Below, in pieces: positions 25,980 through 34,238 of a DNA stretch of 64,000 bases. Position 1 is the first letter of the stretch, and each line of letters starts with the position of its first letter. This stretch comes from Anaerovibrio sp. JC8 (lineage in GTDB: Bacteria > Bacillota > Negativicutes > Selenomonadales > Selenomonadaceae), in assembly GCF_002100115.1 (NCBI RefSeq), contig NZ_ANBM01000005.1, forward strand, positions 228,804 through 292,803. The letters run 5' to 3'. The translations under genes and the position numbers were made by a program. The notes beneath the pieces were generated by a model. That model saw only the letters and a list, made by a program, of their open reading frames with translations, made no database searches and was not told the origin of the DNA.

Positions 25980-26117
25980 AAAAAGCCCATCGTCTTGATG
26001 GGCCAGATTGTCTCATCCTACCCATCAATCAAGCTTTAGCACCTTGCCACACTTTCACCTGTGGTAGGTTGCTGAAGGGTCATAGAGCTTGTCTCTCGCC
26101 TTCTCTTTATGGTTAAG
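25980..26117 (-). promoter_or_regulatory. SAM-I (S-box) riboswitch with terminator
   Basis: The minus strand carries the S-box core: AGAGAAGGCGAGAGA, CTCTATGACC, CTTCAGCAACC and AAGGTGCTAAAGC. P1 is CTTAACCAT with ATGGGTAGG (one mismatch). The terminator GCCCATC/GATGGGC (25985-26003) is followed by TTTTTCATTT. TGATGGG from the 3' side of P1 can pair instead with CCCATCA of the terminator, giving the antiterminator. High SAM should therefore turn the downstream amidohydrolase-like gene off. Confidence 0.88.
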
Positions 26118-26237
26118 AATATATGTAATTATCTTGTTGCCTTTCCGGCAATCATAGTGTAGCAAATCTTATATTTTCCGTCATTAAAGTGATATTAAAA
26201 ATTCCTTTCAATTATTTCAGCATTTCTGCCCTGTTCT

Positions 26238-27131
26238 TCAACTTCCATCGCCATCTGAGTTTTCTTCCTCTATGACGGTATTAGCACTGGCTTCAATCAT
26301 TTGTGTAACAACGTGATTTAACTCCGATGCCTTTTTGCTAGTAATAACCGATCTGCCTGTTCCCTCTTCAATAGCCTTTCTGGCATCGCCAGCCACCTTG
26401 CCACCTCGCTTAGCTACAGAAACATTTTGAGCAAGTCCAGATGGTTTTTCTGCTTCTGAAAATTCTTTGGCCGCCGTTTCTGCCAGCATATTTATAACTA
26501 ATTCAGTGGTACTCATATTATCCCGAAGACTTTCCTTTTTTAGTCCTTTTAGATTTTTGTACTGGCGAGTAGACATCCCGCTCCACGCTTTAGTAAGTTC
26601 ATCGGTAAGTACAGCATATTCCTTGCCCTGCTTTATCCCACGTTTTTTCCATTCATCTGTTAGTTCCTTACGAGCACTAATTGCCATAAGCCGCTGATTT
26701 ATCCACTCTTTGGTATATCCCTTTCGTTCATAGGTAGCCACCAATCTATCAGCTATAAGCTCCGGATCTAGGGTTTCATCAATACGCTCTTTACCCACCT
26801 GTGCCAGCCACAATTTGAATGGTTCCGCTTTCTTAGATGGTATTGACTGAATAATACGCAAAAGTTGCTCCGTATTGGCTACATCAGTAGCATATCTTTT
26901 TCCATCTTTTGGAGACTTCAATTTCAGTTGGTGACAATTTGTCACCAACTCACTTCCCTCAGCTTTTAGCCGTTGCTTTAGCTTGTTCCAATACTTACGG
27001 CCATCACTACTTTCCGTCAGTATCCGCACCACATCCACAATAGAAAAATACCATTCTTCCTCCGCCTCGTTCCAAGCAGTACGAATGGGCTGGTCCTCAA
27101 ACAACTGCATATTTTCCATTTCTTCACTCAT
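26238..27131 (-). CDS. Bro-N / DinD-like protein
   Basis: The N-terminal Bro-N domain (residues ~10-110: IRTAWNEAEEEWYFSIVDVVRILTE... and LLRIIQSIPSKKAEPFKLWLAQVG) is common to phage antirepressors and DNA-damage-inducible DinD. The rest is helical, with GKEYAVLTDELTKAWSGMSTRQYKNLKGLKKESLRDNMSTTEL as in chromosomal DinD-like proteins. It stands alone, with its own promoter, at the right end of the accessory island. DNA binding is likely; the regulated process is unknown. Confidence 0.78.
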   Translation of the reverse strand: MSEEMENMQLFEDQPIRTAWNEAEEEWYFSIVDVVRILTESSDGRKYWNKLKQRLKAEGSELVTNCHQLKLKSPKDGKRYATDVANTEQLLRIIQSIPSKKAEPFKLWLAQVGKERIDETLDPELIADRLVATYERKGYTKEWINQRLMAISARKELTDEWKKRGIKQGKEYAVLTDELTKAWSGMSTRQYKNLKGLKKESLRDNMSTTELVINMLAETAAKEFSEAEKPSGLAQNVSVAKRGGKVAGDARKAIEEGTGRSVITSKKASELNHVVTQMIEASANTVIEEENSDGDGS

Positions 27132-27187
27132 TATCCGTTTCTACCTTTCTAACGCCCTTTAAATAGAACAACAATTCTGTTATCTCC

Positions 27188-27217
27188 ATTATATAAAACA
27201 CATATTCTATAAATCAA
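27188..27217 (-). promoter_or_regulatory. Promoter of the Bro-N gene
   Basis: Minus-strand TTGATT (27212-27217) and TATAAT (27188-27193), 18 bases apart, about 60 bases before the start codon. Confidence 0.65.
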
Positions 27218-27249
27218 GTATTTTATCAAAAATGTGCAATTTCCAAAAA

Positions 27250-27284
27250 ATACCCTGCAACTCCATTACAAAGCTACAGGGTAT
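27250..27284 (-). terminator. Terminator after the MBL hydrolase gene
   Basis: ATACCCTG pairs with CAGGGTAT around a loop and is followed by TTTTTTGG on the minus strand. Confidence 0.75.
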
Positions 27285-27305
27285 CTTGCATATAAAATAT
27301 CATTT

Positions 27306-27929
27306 TTAGAAAAACGGATTACTTTCCCGCTCGATGCCCATGGTAGAGGCTGGGCCGTGGCCCGGGAATACCTTGGTGGCGTCGGACACCTTGGCCAGAA
27401 GGTTGCGGATGGAATCCAGGATATCCTCGGTGCTGCTGCCCGGGAAGTCTGTACGACCTATGGAGCCGGCAAAGAGGGTGTCACCGCTAAAGAGGGCGCC
27501 GCCCCCGTAGAAGCAGACACCGCCCGGGGTATGCCCCGGGGTATGGATAACCTTGAGGCTGCAGCCGCCGAAGGAAACATTGTCTCCGTCCTTCAGCAGT
27601 ACATCAGCTGCCTCCATTTCTCCCGGTGCACCCACAAAGGCTGACAGATTTTTCTTGGCATCCGTCAGCATCTCCGCATCATCAGAGTGAATGGCCACCG
27701 GAACCTTCAAAGCATTTTTCACCCCATCCAGTCCCCCGATATGGTCGAAGTGACCATGGGTCAGGGCGATAAGCTTTACCTCCACGCCCATTTCCTTGAT
27801 GGCGGACAGTATCTTTTCCGGATTTCCTCCGGGGTCCAGAACCAGTCCCTCATTGGAATTGTTGTCCTTTAGTATATAGCAGTTGGCAGCAACAGGGCCA
27901 ACCTCAAAGCTCTTTACAGAAAACTCCAT
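27306..27929 (-). CDS. MBL-fold metallohydrolase (glyoxalase II-like)
   Basis: Metallo-beta-lactamase-fold hydrolase with the two-metal site THGHFDHIGG, VIHTPGHTPGG and FSGDTLF, ending in VFPGHGPAST. Short proteins of this kind (about 207 residues) are usually thioester or phosphoester hydrolases. The start at 27929 follows GGGAGG; an upstream ATG would overlap relA. The gene directly follows relA, a gene order often seen in Firmicutes next to hisS, so it belongs to the core block. Its natural substrate is not known. Confidence 0.85.
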   Translation of the reverse strand: MEFSVKSFEVGPVAANCYILKDNNSNEGLVLDPGGNPEKILSAIKEMGVEVKLIALTHGHFDHIGGLDGVKNALKVPVAIHSDDAEMLTDAKKNLSAFVGAPGEMEAADVLLKDGDNVSFGGCSLKVIHTPGHTPGGVCFYGGGALFSGDTLFAGSIGRTDFPGSSTEDILDSIRNLLAKVSDATKVFPGHGPASTMGIERESNPFF

Positions 27930-27946
27930 CTGGTGTGAACCTCCCA

Positions 27947-30232
27947 TCAGTCATTTCTCTTGTCAGGGGTGGAAGCCATGGCTCTGTTTACGCTGTAGAC
28001 ATCCTTCAGGCGGCGGATTTTCGCCATAATCTGTTCAACCTGGGATGTGGCATGAACCTCAATACCCATAACTATCAGCGAAGTCTTGTTGTTGCGGTTG
28101 GTCTTGGCATTAACCGAGGATACATTTATCTTCATTTCCGTCGGAATAGCCAGAATACCGGCCAGAATACCCGGATTATCATTACAATGTATCTCAATTT
28201 CCACAGTATAATCACGGTCAAGGCCCACATCCCAGTTTACGGCAATAACTCTCGTAGCCGCATCACTGGTAACCGCCACATTAGGACAGTCCGCCCGATG
28301 AACGGACACTCCGCGGCCCTTGGTAATAAAGCCGGTAATAGGGTCTCCCGGAATCGGGTTGCAGCACTTGGCTAGACGCACCAGCATACCGCCCTCACCC
28401 TCAACCAAAATACCATGGCTGGCCTTGGACTGCTTGTGGGAGCCCTGGCCCTGTGGACGCTTCAGCTTCTCCAGCATTTCAGAAACATCCTGCGGGGTAT
28501 TCTCCTTCACCAGCTTCTTGTGAAGCTCAATGAGCTTGGCAATAACACCGCTTACGGTAACACCGCCATAGCCGATGGCTGCCAGCAGATCACCGGAATT
28601 ATTGATGTTAAATCTCAGGCACACCTCATTAAGCCACTCATCCCGCAGAAGATCCTTGGGATCGTAGCCCAGCTTCTTGCCTTCCTTTTCCAGCAACTCC
28701 TGGCCCTTGGCCACATTTTCCTCACGGCGCACCTTCTTGAACCAGCCGCGAATCTTGCTTCTGGTATCAGAGGCGGCCACGATGTTGAGCCAGTCACGGC
28801 TCGGCCCCTGATTGGCCTTGTTGGTAATAATGGAAACAATATCACCATTTTTCAGCTTGTACTCCAATGGCACAATCTTGCCGTTGACCTTGGCGCCAAC
28901 GCAATGATGACCGATTTCCGTATGAATTCTGTAGGCAAAATCTATTGGCACGGAGCCCTTTGGCAGGTCAATAACGTCTCCCCGTGGAGTAAATACAAAC
29001 ACCTCATCGGAGAAAATATCCATCTTAAGGGCCTGAATATACTCACTTGGGTCGTTAAGCTCCTGCTGGAGATTTACCATCTGACGAAGCCAGGACAGCT
29101 TCTTGTCGTAATCGTTGGCCGCAGTGGCTCCCTTGCCGTTTTCCTTGTATTTCCAATGGGCCGCAACACCATACTCGGAAATCTTGTGCATGGCAAAGGT
29201 ACGGATCTGAATTTCCAGCGGAAAGCCACGGGTCATAACAGTGGTATGCAGGGACTGGTAGCCATTGGATTTTGGCATGGCAATATAGTCCTTGAACCGT
29301 CCCGGAATCGGCTTCCACATGGCGTGGATAACACCCAGCACCGCATAGCAGTCCTTCACGCTCTGCACCAGAACCCGGATGGCGGACAGGTCATAAATTT
29401 CACTTATATCCTTGTTGTCCCGCTTCATCTTGCGGTAGATGCTGTAAAAATGCTTGGCACGGCCGCTGATTTCCGCCTTTATGCCGCTTCGTATGAGCTT
29501 GGTATGAATCTGCAGGATAGAATCCTCAATAAACCGCTGCCGCTCCTGGCGCTTTTGCTTAACCTTTTCCACAAGGTCATAGTAATGCTCGCTGTCAAGG
29601 TACCGCAGACACAAATCCTCCAGCTCCCACTTGATGCTGGAAATACCCAGACGGTTGGCCAGCGGGGCGTAAACCTCAATGGTTTCCCGGGCAATACGCT
29701 GCTGCTTTTCTTCCTTGACGAATTTCAGGGTACGCATATTGTGAAGCCGGTCAGCCAGCTTTATGATAATTACCCGGATATCCTTGGCCATGGCCAAAAA
29801 CAGCTTCCGGTAGTTCTCCGACTGCTGCTCCACCTTGGACTGGAACTTAATCTTGCCCAGCTTGGTAACGCCGTCAATGAGCATGGCCACCTCAGGGCCA
29901 AACATTTCCTCCATCTGCTTCATATCATAGATGGTATCCTCCACCACATCGTGAAGGAGGGCCGCCGTAATGGTTACAGCATCAATCTGAAGCTCCGTGA
30001 GAATCTTGGCCACACAGAGAGGATGGATAATATATTCTTCACCGGAAGCCCGCTTCTGCCCCTCATGGGCTGCATGGGCCAGGTCATAAGCCTTGCGGAC
30101 AAGGTCCACGTCCGCATTAGGCTGGTATTTCAACAACGCACTAATAATATCATCAATGGTAACTTCCGCCGTAGCATCGGCCGGAACAGGAGTATAGATA
30201 TTTACATTTACAGAAGTTGAATTGGCATCCAT
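27947..30232 (-). CDS. relA: (p)ppGpp synthetase/hydrolase RelA/SpoT (Rel)
   Basis: Bifunctional stringent-response enzyme. The order is: HD hydrolase domain (ASGEEYIIHPL, LLHDVVEDT, ADRLHNMRTL), synthetase domain (RAKHFYSIYRKM, AIRVLVQSVKDCY, DYIAMPKSNGYQSLHT), TGS domain (VFTPRGDVIDLPKGSVPIDFAY), zinc-finger region (RLAKCCNPIPGDPI) and ACT domain at the C-terminus. Both active sites look intact. The start at 30232 (MDANST) follows GGCGGTG better than the upstream ATG at 30247. Its length of about 760 residues is somewhat above the family norm because of a longer N-terminus. Confidence 0.96.
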   Translation of the reverse strand: MDANSTSVNVNIYTPVPADATAEVTIDDIISALLKYQPNADVDLVRKAYDLAHAAHEGQKRASGEEYIIHPLCVAKILTELQIDAVTITAALLHDVVEDTIYDMKQMEEMFGPEVAMLIDGVTKLGKIKFQSKVEQQSENYRKLFLAMAKDIRVIIIKLADRLHNMRTLKFVKEEKQQRIARETIEVYAPLANRLGISSIKWELEDLCLRYLDSEHYYDLVEKVKQKRQERQRFIEDSILQIHTKLIRSGIKAEISGRAKHFYSIYRKMKRDNKDISEIYDLSAIRVLVQSVKDCYAVLGVIHAMWKPIPGRFKDYIAMPKSNGYQSLHTTVMTRGFPLEIQIRTFAMHKISEYGVAAHWKYKENGKGATAANDYDKKLSWLRQMVNLQQELNDPSEYIQALKMDIFSDEVFVFTPRGDVIDLPKGSVPIDFAYRIHTEIGHHCVGAKVNGKIVPLEYKLKNGDIVSIITNKANQGPSRDWLNIVAASDTRSKIRGWFKKVRREENVAKGQELLEKEGKKLGYDPKDLLRDEWLNEVCLRFNINNSGDLLAAIGYGGVTVSGVIAKLIELHKKLVKENTPQDVSEMLEKLKRPQGQGSHKQSKASHGILVEGEGGMLVRLAKCCNPIPGDPITGFITKGRGVSVHRADCPNVAVTSDAATRVIAVNWDVGLDRDYTVEIEIHCNDNPGILAGILAIPTEMKINVSSVNAKTNRNNKTSLIVMGIEVHATSQVEQIMAKIRRLKDVYSVNRAMASTPDKRND

Positions 30233-30279
30233 GTTAATCACCGCCATTCAATACACAAATAATAGTCAAACTTTTACAT

Positions 30280-30291
30280 ATTATAGCATAT
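30280..30291 (-). promoter_or_regulatory. Promoter of relA
   Basis: An extended -10 on the minus strand (ATGCTATAAT; TATAAT at 30280-30285) lies about 48 bases before the relA start. No good -35 is visible. Confidence 0.5.
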
Positions 30292-30357
30292 TTTCGTAAT
30301 TCTCTATACATAAAAATAGCTATAATCCTCTATTTTCCTCTTTTTTCGCAAAAGAAA

Positions 30358-30379
30358 GGGAATAGCACTTAGCTATCCC
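30358..30379 (-). terminator. Terminator after recJ
   Basis: GGGATAGC pairs with GCTATTCCC (one bulge) and is followed by TTTCTTTT on the minus strand, separating recJ from relA. Confidence 0.75.
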
Positions 30380-30406
30380 CTGCTCTAATAATAGTATTAT
30401 ATTAGG

Positions 30407-32386
30407 TTATCCATTGAGCCGGCAAAAGGTTGGCGAATCCTGCAAATTCATCTTTCCCGTGCCCTCCACCAGATGACAGACGCCGTCGGCATCCACCTCC
30501 AGCAGACCCAGCTCCTGAAAAATCTTCAGCCCCTGCTCCACGGCCTGGGCCTCTGACTGCCTGCCGTCCCTGCGCATTCTCATGGCCAGCCATGGGGCAT
30601 CCTCCAGCACCGGCTTTTTGTCATCACGGCACTGCTTTAAGAACAAATACAAATCCTTCAAAAACTCCCGGTCCACGCTGATGGGCCTTTCATCCTCCAG
30701 AGGATGGTCCATACTTTGCACTACACACTGAAGGTAACGGGTTCCCATATACTCATTTATGTTAAATGTATAGACCAAATCCAGTGGCTGAGAATTAATG
30801 ACATCCAAATCCTCATTCATGTGAAAGGCAATAGCCCTGGCATAACGGTTACCATCAGTAATACTGAACCGTATGTGCTGATTGAGATCCCCCACATAAG
30901 AAGCATATGCACCTCTCGCCCCCCTATAACCAAAGAGGGGGCTTTCATTTTTCGTGCCGCAGGGCTCCAGCAAAGCCAATTCCTCCACCATTTCCATGGT
31001 AATCTCCAAAGGAGAAATCTCCTGTTCCAGCTCATAAAATGGTATAAATTGCTCTGCCGTCAGCTGCCGCATGGCTTCCTTTTCCATACGGCGCCTGAAT
31101 TCGGGGATATCCTCCTCTTTTATGGTGAGACCGGCGGCTGCCTCATGGCCACCAAACTGCACCAGCACATCCTTGCAGTTCTCCAGTGCCTCATAAAGAT
31201 TAAAGCCGTCAATGCTGCGGGCCGAGCCCTTGCCGATACCATCCTTCAGGCTGATGGCAATGGCAGGCTTATAATACTTGTTGACCAGCCCCGTCGCCAT
31301 AAGCCCGATGACACCATGATGCCAGTCCTCACCGGCCACCACCAGCACCTTGGCATTATCTATGTCCACAGATTTTAACTGCTCCTCGGCCTCCAGCTGC
31401 ATATCATCCTTCAGCTGTTTCCGTTCATTATTAATCCCGTTCAGCGTCTCGGCAAGCTCTGCCGCCCGTGTCTCATCAGTACAGGTCAGCAGCTCAACCC
31501 CCAGAGATGCATCGCTCAGCCGTCCGGCCGCATTTATACGGGGTGCCAGCCAATAGCCCACAAGGCCACTGTTCACCGGCTTTCCCGAAGGATTGACTGA
31601 CTCCAGCAAAGCACGCATCCCAGGCAGCCTGCTGCTTTCAATGGCCTTTTGGCCAACACTGACAATACGGCGGTTTTCATTGACCAGAGGCACCGCATCA
31701 GCCACGGTTCCCAAGGCCACCAGCTCAATGCCCCGGTCATTAAGGGGCTCCCCTTTTATCTCCTGCCAAAGCGCCTGACACAGCTTAAAGGCAATACCAA
31801 CTCCCGCCAGCTCAGGACAAGGATACTGTGAATCCCTTCGATGGGCATCCACCACAGCCACCGCCTCCGGCAGCTCCTCTCCCGGCAGATGGTGGTCCGT
31901 AACAATTACATCCATCCGCCCTGCCACAGCCTTTATTTCCTCCACGGATTTAATACCGCAGTCAACGGTAATCAGCAGATTAATCCCCTTGGCAGCCAGC
32001 TTCTCCATGGCCTCCGTATGAAGCCCGTAGCCCTCCGTCAGACGGTCCGGAATATAATAATCCACATCCACGCCCAAGTCCTTGAAGGTGATCATCAAAA
32101 GAGAGGTGGCGGTAATGCCATCACAGTCATAATCGCCATATATGGAAATCCGCTCCTTATTGTCAATGGCCTTGACTATCCGCTTTACGGCCTTGTCCAT
32201 ATCAGGCAGCAAAAAGGGATCACAATATTCAAAACGCTCCGGGTGCAGGAATATCTCACCCTTTTCCCTGGTTTCAATTCCCCGATTTATCAGTGCCCCT
32301 GCCAACAGCTGGGAAATCCCCAGCTCTGCTGCCAGCCTGGCCGTTTTCTCCCCTGAGTAGGGCTTCATTCTCCATTTTTTCAGCAT
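30407..32386 (-). CDS. recJ: Single-strand DNA exonuclease RecJ
   Basis: 5'-3' exonuclease of the DHH superfamily used in recombination and mismatch repair. The DHH motifs are ISIYGDYDCDGITATSLL, VDCGIKS, VTDHHLPGE and VVDAHR. The DHHA1 part has QFGGHEAAAGLTI. An OB-fold follows (residues ~450-560), and a C-terminal region of about 80 residues is less conserved, giving 659 residues in all. A TAGGAG site precedes the ATG. recJ-relA-MBL is a common Firmicute order. Confidence 0.95.
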   Translation of the reverse strand: MLKKWRMKPYSGEKTARLAAELGISQLLAGALINRGIETREKGEIFLHPERFEYCDPFLLPDMDKAVKRIVKAIDNKERISIYGDYDCDGITATSLLMITFKDLGVDVDYYIPDRLTEGYGLHTEAMEKLAAKGINLLITVDCGIKSVEEIKAVAGRMDVIVTDHHLPGEELPEAVAVVDAHRRDSQYPCPELAGVGIAFKLCQALWQEIKGEPLNDRGIELVALGTVADAVPLVNENRRIVSVGQKAIESSRLPGMRALLESVNPSGKPVNSGLVGYWLAPRINAAGRLSDASLGVELLTCTDETRAAELAETLNGINNERKQLKDDMQLEAEEQLKSVDIDNAKVLVVAGEDWHHGVIGLMATGLVNKYYKPAIAISLKDGIGKGSARSIDGFNLYEALENCKDVLVQFGGHEAAAGLTIKEEDIPEFRRRMEKEAMRQLTAEQFIPFYELEQEISPLEITMEMVEELALLEPCGTKNESPLFGYRGARGAYASYVGDLNQHIRFSITDGNRYARAIAFHMNEDLDVINSQPLDLVYTFNINEYMGTRYLQCVVQSMDHPLEDERPISVDREFLKDLYLFLKQCRDDKKPVLEDAPWLAMRMRRDGRQSEAQAVEQGLKIFQELGLLEVDADGVCHLVEGTGKMNLQDSPTFCRLNG

Positions 32387-32481
32387 AATAAACCAACTCC
32401 TATTTACCTGTTACCTTTAAATCTTCTAGAAAACTTCTTAAAATCCTCTTTTGTGCAAAACATCTCCAGGAGCCGGCACAC

Positions 32482-32508
32482 AAAAAAGGAGCCCCACATG
32501 GGAGCTCC
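32482..32508 (-). terminator. Terminator after the adenosyltransferase gene
   Basis: GGAGCTCCCATGTGGGGCTCC forms a stem of about 8 pairs and is followed by TTTTTTG on the minus strand. Confidence 0.85.
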
Positions 32509-32516
32509 CCACATTT

Positions 32517-33014
32517 TTATCTGTTTTCTTCAAGTCTCATCAGTACAAAGCACAAATCAGAAACCCGGTTGATATAGAACCTGTCACTGTCGTGGACTAT
32601 CTCCTGCTCCGCCAGGTCCAGAATAGCCCGCTCCGCCCTTCTGATAAAGGTACGGGCCAAATCCAGGCAGGAGCCCCCCTGGCTCTCGCCGGAAATAAGG
32701 AACTGATGCAGCGGAGGCAGCTTGGCCTCAATGCCATCAATAATGGTTTCAAGCTCCACCACATGACCGTCCGTAATCAGCGGTTCCTGGTCAAGGCTGG
32801 CCAAATCCGCCATGAGAAGTCCGTTGTTCTGCTGAAGCTTGAGGATTATATCCTTCACCTCGTCATTTTTACAAAAGGCTCTTGCCATACCAAGGGCTGA
32901 GCTGACCTCATCAATTGTACCGTACGCCTTCACTCTCAGTGAATTCTTCGCAATGCGCTGTCCCGTATAAAGACCGGTGGTACCCTTATCGCCGGTTTTG
33001 GTATAAACACTCAT
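32517..33014 (-). CDS. PduO-type cob(I)alamin adenosyltransferase
   Basis: Adenosylates cob(I)alamin or corrinoid with ATP to make coenzyme B12. The N-terminal YTKTGDKGTTGLYTG is the ATP-binding signature, and SRFIRRAERAI-like (LARTFIRRAERAIL) and FYINRVSDLCFVL segments are the other PduO marks. It is 165 residues, a trimeric four-helix family. An AGGAGG site precedes the ATG. It stands alone between recJ and ndk, with its own terminator. It suggests that the organism uses adenosylcobalamin. Confidence 0.92.
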   Translation of the reverse strand: MSVYTKTGDKGTTGLYTGQRIAKNSLRVKAYGTIDEVSSALGMARAFCKNDEVKDIILKLQQNNGLLMADLASLDQEPLITDGHVVELETIIDGIEAKLPPLHQFLISGESQGGSCLDLARTFIRRAERAILDLAEQEIVHDSDRFYINRVSDLCFVLMRLEENR

Positions 33015-33117
33015 AACGACCTAGCCTCCTACTATACTTATCCGATGTTAACGGTTGCCAAAATTTGACTAACTTCAGATGGCTTTTAAAGCTCCACCTG
33101 AATAAGTCTCCATTTTA

Positions 33118-33534
33118 TCAGTCAAAAATCTCAGTAGCACTAAAGTATAAGGAAATCTCCCTGGCTGCACTTTCAGGGGAGTCGGAAGCATGTACTGCAT
33201 TGCGGCTGCCGCTGGAAGCATAGAGCTTACGGATGGTACCCTCATCAGCCTCGGCAGGGTTGGTCTTGCCGTTGATCTTGCGCACGTTGGCAATGGCGTC
33301 CTCACCAGCCAATACCATGGCAATAATTGGACCGGAGGTCATGAAGCCCACCAGATCATCATAATATGGGCGGCCGATATGCTCCACATAGTGCTGGGAA
33401 GCCAGCTTCTCATCCATCTGAAGCATCTTAACTGCCAGAACCTGCAGGCCCTTTTCCTCATAAATCTTAAAAATATCACCGATGTGATGTGCCTTCATGG
33501 CATCTGGCTTAATGAGTACCAATGTTTTTTCCAT
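33118..33534 (-). CDS. ndk: Nucleoside diphosphate kinase
   Basis: Transfers the gamma phosphate between nucleoside triphosphates and diphosphates through a phosphohistidine. TLVLIKPDAM is the N-terminal signature and NAVHASDSPESA holds the catalytic histidine. The length of 138 residues is normal. An AAGGAG site precedes the ATG. The gene downstream of it encodes the adenosyltransferase; the gene upstream is the carbonic-anhydrase-like protein. Confidence 0.97.
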   Translation of the reverse strand: MEKTLVLIKPDAMKAHHIGDIFKIYEEKGLQVLAVKMLQMDEKLASQHYVEHIGRPYYDDLVGFMTSGPIIAMVLAGEDAIANVRKINGKTNPAEADEGTIRKLYASSGSRNAVHASDSPESAAREISLYFSATEIFD

Positions 33535-33568
33535 TTTGAAATAAATCTCCTTTTAAATACCTATTTTT

Positions 33569-34093
33569 TTAAATATCCTTTAAATTCTCCTGATACATCT
33601 TGGCAATATCCCTATAGGCGTCAGCAGACTCCTTAAGGGCGCTTATCTCCTCCTCGGTCAGCGGGCGGATAAGCTTGGCAGGATTGCCATACACCATGGA
33701 ATTTGGCGGAATCTTCTTATTCTGCGGAATAAATGAGTTGGCGCCAATAATGCAGTTTTCACCGATCTCCGTATACCCCATAATAACGGTACCCATGCCC
33801 ACAAGACAATTATCATGAATCTTGCTGCAATGAACCACCACATTATGGCCAATGGTAACATTGTTGCCAATAATGGTCGGGGTGTCCCACATGGTATGAA
33901 TGGTGCTGTTGTCCTGGATATTGGAATTGCTGCCAATAACCACCTTGTTGATATCCCCCCGGACAACGGAGCTGAACCAGATACTGCTGTTGTCGCCAAT
34001 CTTAACATCCCCGGCCACCACAGCATTAGGTGCAACATAAACATTCTTGCCTAATTCAGGCTTTTTATCAGCTAATGTCATCACATTTCCCAT
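33569..34093 (-). CDS. Gamma-carbonic-anhydrase-like hexapeptide protein
   Basis: Left-handed beta-helix protein of the YrdA/PaaY group. Hexapeptide repeats run from about residue 10 to 140. The metal-binding histidines of the family are present (STIHTMWD, TIGHNVVVHCSKI). The start at 34093 follows GAGGGAGG; the longer frame back to 34162 runs into the two-hairpin repeat. The length is 174 residues. A carbonic anhydrase or a metal-dependent hydrolase/transferase role is possible; many members have no known activity. Confidence 0.87.
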   Translation of the reverse strand: MGNVMTLADKKPELGKNVYVAPNAVVAGDVKIGDNSSIWFSSVVRGDINKVVIGSNSNIQDNSTIHTMWDTPTIIGNNVTIGHNVVVHCSKIHDNCLVGMGTVIMGYTEIGENCIIGANSFIPQNKKIPPNSMVYGNPAKLIRPLTEEEISALKESADAYRDIAKMYQENLKDI

Positions 34094-34126
34094 AAAAAAA
34101 CCTCCCTCAAGATGTACACTTACTTT

Positions 34127-34225
34127 ATTATAACGCAGTCGTTCAAAATTTCCCACAACCATGTGGGAAATTCTTCATTTTTAGCGTTTCAACCCGATTT
34201 AAATAATAACGGGTTATAACGCAGT
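34127..34225 (-). repeat. Two-hairpin intergenic repeat, copy B
   Basis: Second copy of the element at 11131-11226. Hairpin 1 is AATTTCCCACA/TGTGGGAAATT with loop ACCA; hairpin 2 is AACCCG/CGGGTT enclosed by GCGTT/AACGC. ACTGCGTTATAA occurs at both ends as a 12-base direct repeat. As in copy A, the minus strand ends in GCGTTATAAT just before a gene, here the hexapeptide protein gene. Confidence 0.6.
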
Positions 34226-34238
34226 TGTCATACAAATT

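Noticed and set aside
25934..25990. Upstream start for the amidohydrolase-like gene
   Set aside because: The extra 19 codons lie in the riboswitch terminator and T run, and a good ribosome site is present just before 25933.
11101..27230. Prophage or integrative element ends (integrase, att sites, tRNA target)
   Set aside because: No integrase, transposase or tRNA gene was found; the Bro-N protein alone is not enough evidence for a phage.
33060..33117. Terminator after ndk
   Set aside because: An imperfect hairpin (TTCAGGTGG/CCATCTGAA) exists but has no clear T run, so it was not listed as a feature.
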